DNA from: Bacteroidaceae bacterium | GTDB taxonomy: Bacteria > Bacteroidota > Bacteroidia > Bacteroidales > Bacteroidaceae | Length of the DNA: 35,154 bases | Assembly (NCBI GenBank): GCA_017560945.1 | Contig: JAFZDY010000040.1 | Span: 1-35,154, forward strand | Direction: 5' to 3' | In this document: positions 33,438-35,154 of the stretch, piece by piece | How positions within the stretch are numbered: position 1 is the stretch's first letter | Layout of the letters: every line of letters begins with the position of its first letter | Notes under the pieces: model-generated | Database searches by the model: none | Told to the model about the DNA's origin: nothing | What the model saw: only the letters and a program-made list of their open reading frames with translations | Position numbers and translations under genes: made by a program

Positions 33438-34868
33438 ATGATGATAAATAGGTATTTTATAGAACAATTTAAGGTTTTTTTTGGTTTGGAGCCAACAGAA
33501 GACCAAGTAGAAGCCATTGAGGAACTGGGTAATTTCATCTTATCGGGAAACGAAAGGAAGGCTTTTGTTCTGCGTGGGTATGCGGGTACTGGAAAGACCT
33601 CGTTGGTGGGTACACTGGTGCGTCTGTTAGATTCACTGAAGCAGAAGGTGATACTGATGGCTCCTACAGGGCGTGCGGCTAAAGTATTTTCGCAACACGC
33701 ATCGCACCCTGCCTACACCATCCACAAGAAGATTTATCGTCAAAAAGTATTTAATGGTGAGGGAGGGAACTATGGTCTATCCGACAACTTGCACCAGCAT
33801 ACGCTCTTCATCGTTGACGAAGCCTCGATGATTGCCAACGAGGGGCTTTCAGGGAACTTTGGCACAGGACGTTTATTGGACGATTTGATTGAGTATGTCT
33901 ACTCTGGCCAGGGATGTCGGTTGCTACTGGTGGGTGACACTGCACAACTTCCTCCTGTAGGGGAAGAAGAGAGTCCGGCATTGCTTCCATGCGTCATCGA
34001 GGGATACGGATTGACGGTGAGGAACCTTGAGTTGAATCAGGTAGTCAGACAACTGGATGGTTCTGGTATTCTAACTAATGCCACCATGTTGCGTCACCTC
34101 ATTTGTAACGAGGTATACCCTCTGTTGCCACGAGTGAAGTTCGCAGGATTCCCTGACATTTGCAATCTGCCTGGAAACGAACTGATAGAAGCACTGGAGG
34201 AAAGTTTTTCGAAGGTAGGGCAAGACGAAACGATGGTCATTTGTCGAAGTAACAAGCGGGCCAATATCTACAACAACGGCATACGTGCACGCATACTTTG
34301 TTACGAGGAGGAATTGAGTGGCGGAGATATGATAATGATAGCCAAAAACAACTACTTCTGGGCGAGTGAATACAAAGAGACTGATTTCATTGCCAATGGA
34401 GACATTGGTGTCGTACGCCGTATGCGTCGCGAACGAGAATTATATGGCTTTCGATTTGCCGACGTTACCATCCGCTTCCCCGACTACGATGATTTGGAGA
34501 TGGAGGCAACCGTTTTGCTTGACACCCTCCAGAGCGAGGCTCCGGCATTGACACACGAACAACACGAAAAGTTGTTCAGCGCCATCATGGAGGACTATGA
34601 AGACATCCCTCAGAAACACGAACGGATGAAGAAGTTGAAGACCGACCCCTACTTCAATGCCCTGCAGATAAAGTATGCTTACGCCGTGACCTGCCATAAA
34701 GCACAGGGTGGACAATGGAGCCATGTGTACATCGACCAAGGCTACATCACTCCCGAAATGATGACACCCGATTACGCCCGATGGCTCTACACCGCCTTCA
34801 CACGCGCCACTGAAAAGCTGTTCCTGGTAAACTTCCCAAAGGAACAAACTGACATGGGCATAGGATAG
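33438..34868 (+). CDS. RecD-like superfamily 1B ATP-dependent DNA helicase
   Basis: A 476-residue helicase of the RecD2/Dda-like type that unwinds DNA 5' to 3'. Visible motifs: Q-like motif LEPTEDQVEAIEEL; Walker A GYAGTGKT (residues 47-54); motif Ia APTGRAAKVFSQHA with a TIHKKIY helix; Walker B DEAS (127-130); motif III VGDTAQLPPVGEEESPAL; and C-terminal UvrD_C_2 motifs VTCHKAQGGQW and LYTAFTRATEKL. It lacks the long N-terminal domain of full RecD2. Two ATG codons stand in tandem at 33438 and 33441. Its gene is divergent from the rsmD/DUF3822 unit, an arrangement I recall from other Bacteroidales. A role in repair or recombination is inferred from the family. Confidence 0.92.
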   Translation: MMINRYFIEQFKVFFGLEPTEDQVEAIEELGNFILSGNERKAFVLRGYAGTGKTSLVGTLVRLLDSLKQKVILMAPTGRAAKVFSQHASHPAYTIHKKIYRQKVFNGEGGNYGLSDNLHQHTLFIVDEASMIANEGLSGNFGTGRLLDDLIEYVYSGQGCRLLLVGDTAQLPPVGEEESPALLPCVIEGYGLTVRNLELNQVVRQLDGSGILTNATMLRHLICNEVYPLLPRVKFAGFPDICNLPGNELIEALEESFSKVGQDETMVICRSNKRANIYNNGIRARILCYEEELSGGDMIMIAKNNYFWASEYKETDFIANGDIGVVRRMRRERELYGFRFADVTIRFPDYDDLEMEATVLLDTLQSEAPALTHEQHEKLFSAIMEDYEDIPQKHERMKKLKTDPYFNALQIKYAYAVTCHKAQGGQWSHVYIDQGYITPEMMTPDYARWLYTAFTRATEKLFLVNFPKEQTDMGIG

Positions 34869-34986
34869 AGGGGACAAGGGTGTGTGAGATATCATAGAAA
34901 AGCCTTCACTACCGTATTCAAAAGGTTTATCGGCATGATTCACTCCCCTATCACATCGTACATCCCGAATGGATATATTATGAAGA

Positions 34987-35017
34987 AAGGCAGCCTTCCA
35001 AGAAAGAAGGCTGCCTT
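34987..35017. terminator. Hairpin terminator between helicase and ferredoxin genes
   Basis: AAGGCAGCCTTC pairs perfectly with GAAGGCTGCCTT (12 bp) around a seven-base loop. On the minus strand TCTTCATAATAT follows; on the plus strand GTTCTTT follows. It lies 29 bases beyond the ferredoxin stop codon, and probably serves that gene first. Confidence 0.75.
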
Positions 35018-35045
35018 GTTCTTTAACCGTAATTCGGTGTTCCTA

Positions 35046-35154
35046 TTATCCCAAGCTGATAGCTTCAGAAGGACAAACATCAGCACATGCGCCGCACTCG
35101 ATGCACTTCTCGGGGTCGATAGAATACTTTTCACCTTCGCTGATTGCCTCAGAG
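35046..35154 (-). CDS. Ferredoxin, 4Fe-4S (C-terminal part; 5' end outside window)
   Basis: The minus-strand frame is open from the window edge to TAA at 35046-35048 and encodes SEAISEGEKYSIDPEKCIEC followed by GACADVCPSEAISLG. The CxxCxxCxxxCP cluster motif (C-I-E-C-G-A-C-A-D-V-C-P) is that of a bacterial 4Fe-4S ferredoxin. This is probably the second half of a small 2[4Fe-4S] ferredoxin of about 55 residues, an electron carrier that could serve oxidoreductases such as KorAB. Only 36 codons are visible, so the exact type stays open. Confidence 0.9.
   Translation of the reverse strand, partial: SEAISEGEKYSIDPEKCIECGACADVCPSEAISLG

Noticed and set aside
34440-34943. 167-codon minus-strand frame over the helicase 3' end
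   Set aside because: Antisense to helicase motifs V-VI and composed of shadow-type residues.

Overview
The window reads as chromosomal DNA of a Bacteroidales bacterium, most likely Prevotellaceae (Prevotella/Segatella-like). Reasons: Bacteroidota-type promoters (TTG/TTTG, about 20 bp, then TAnnTTTG) stand upstream of several genes. Bacteroidota family proteins are present (DUF3467, DUF3822, DUF6057, START-like, long LptF/G permease, fused RibBA). Lipoprotein signal peptides end in ...SC, and the 2-oxoacid:ferredoxin oxidoreductase is of the anaerobe type. The genus is an inference. No phage, plasmid, insertion sequence or CRISPR array is visible.

Layout. 1-5339: three tandem, co-oriented FtsX/MacB-type ABC permease genes (the first truncated by the window edge), whose ends and junctions are nearly identical while their periplasmic cores differ. 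5340-5872: a non-coding gap with a 22-bp-period array of GTACTnnAGTAC dyads, a conserved tail and a strong terminator. 5873-9872: minus-strand genes for a DUF3467 protein, a DUF418 membrane protein and DNA primase (dnaG). 10052-13502: plus-strand ribokinase, a GRP/RhaT-type sugar permease and a MATE exporter. 13775-17265: a lipoprotein glycoside hydrolase family 9 enzyme facing a secreted DUF4380 (mutarotase-like) protein across a shared terminator. 17628-21641: minus-strand korB, korA and an AraC-family regulator. 21642-22030: a decayed branched-chain-amino-acid-type leader with terminator (+), and a tRNA with CAT anticodon (-). 22238-30614: plus-strand START-like protein, LptF/G permease, ribBA, an aspartate-type aminotransferase, then a DUF6057 membrane protein overlapping a haem-motif beta-propeller lipoprotein gene. 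30615-31239: a second, inverted copy of the array-plus-tail element. 31240-33344: minus-strand rsmD, DUF3822 and a membrane-anchored unknown. 33438-34868: RecD-like helicase. 35046 to the end: the C-terminal part of a ferredoxin.

How the genes fit together. Most of the window is housekeeping: replication (primase), rRNA methylation, LPS transport, riboflavin, transamination and ferredoxin-linked 2-oxoacid metabolism. Carbohydrate use is represented by ribokinase plus permease and by GH9 plus DUF4380. The least explained material is (i) the two-copy non-coding element at 5478-5836 and 30702-31076, which shares array, internal motifs, spacing and a closing hairpin in inverted orientation 25 kb apart; (ii) the DUF6057/CxxCH-propeller gene pair; and (iii) the orphan Ile/Leu-rich leader. 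Gaps over 300 bases: 5340-5872 and 30615-31239 hold the element and terminators; 17266-17627 holds one promoter and one terminator with about 220 bases in which I see nothing; 21642-21956 holds the leader-like segment and the tRNA terminator.
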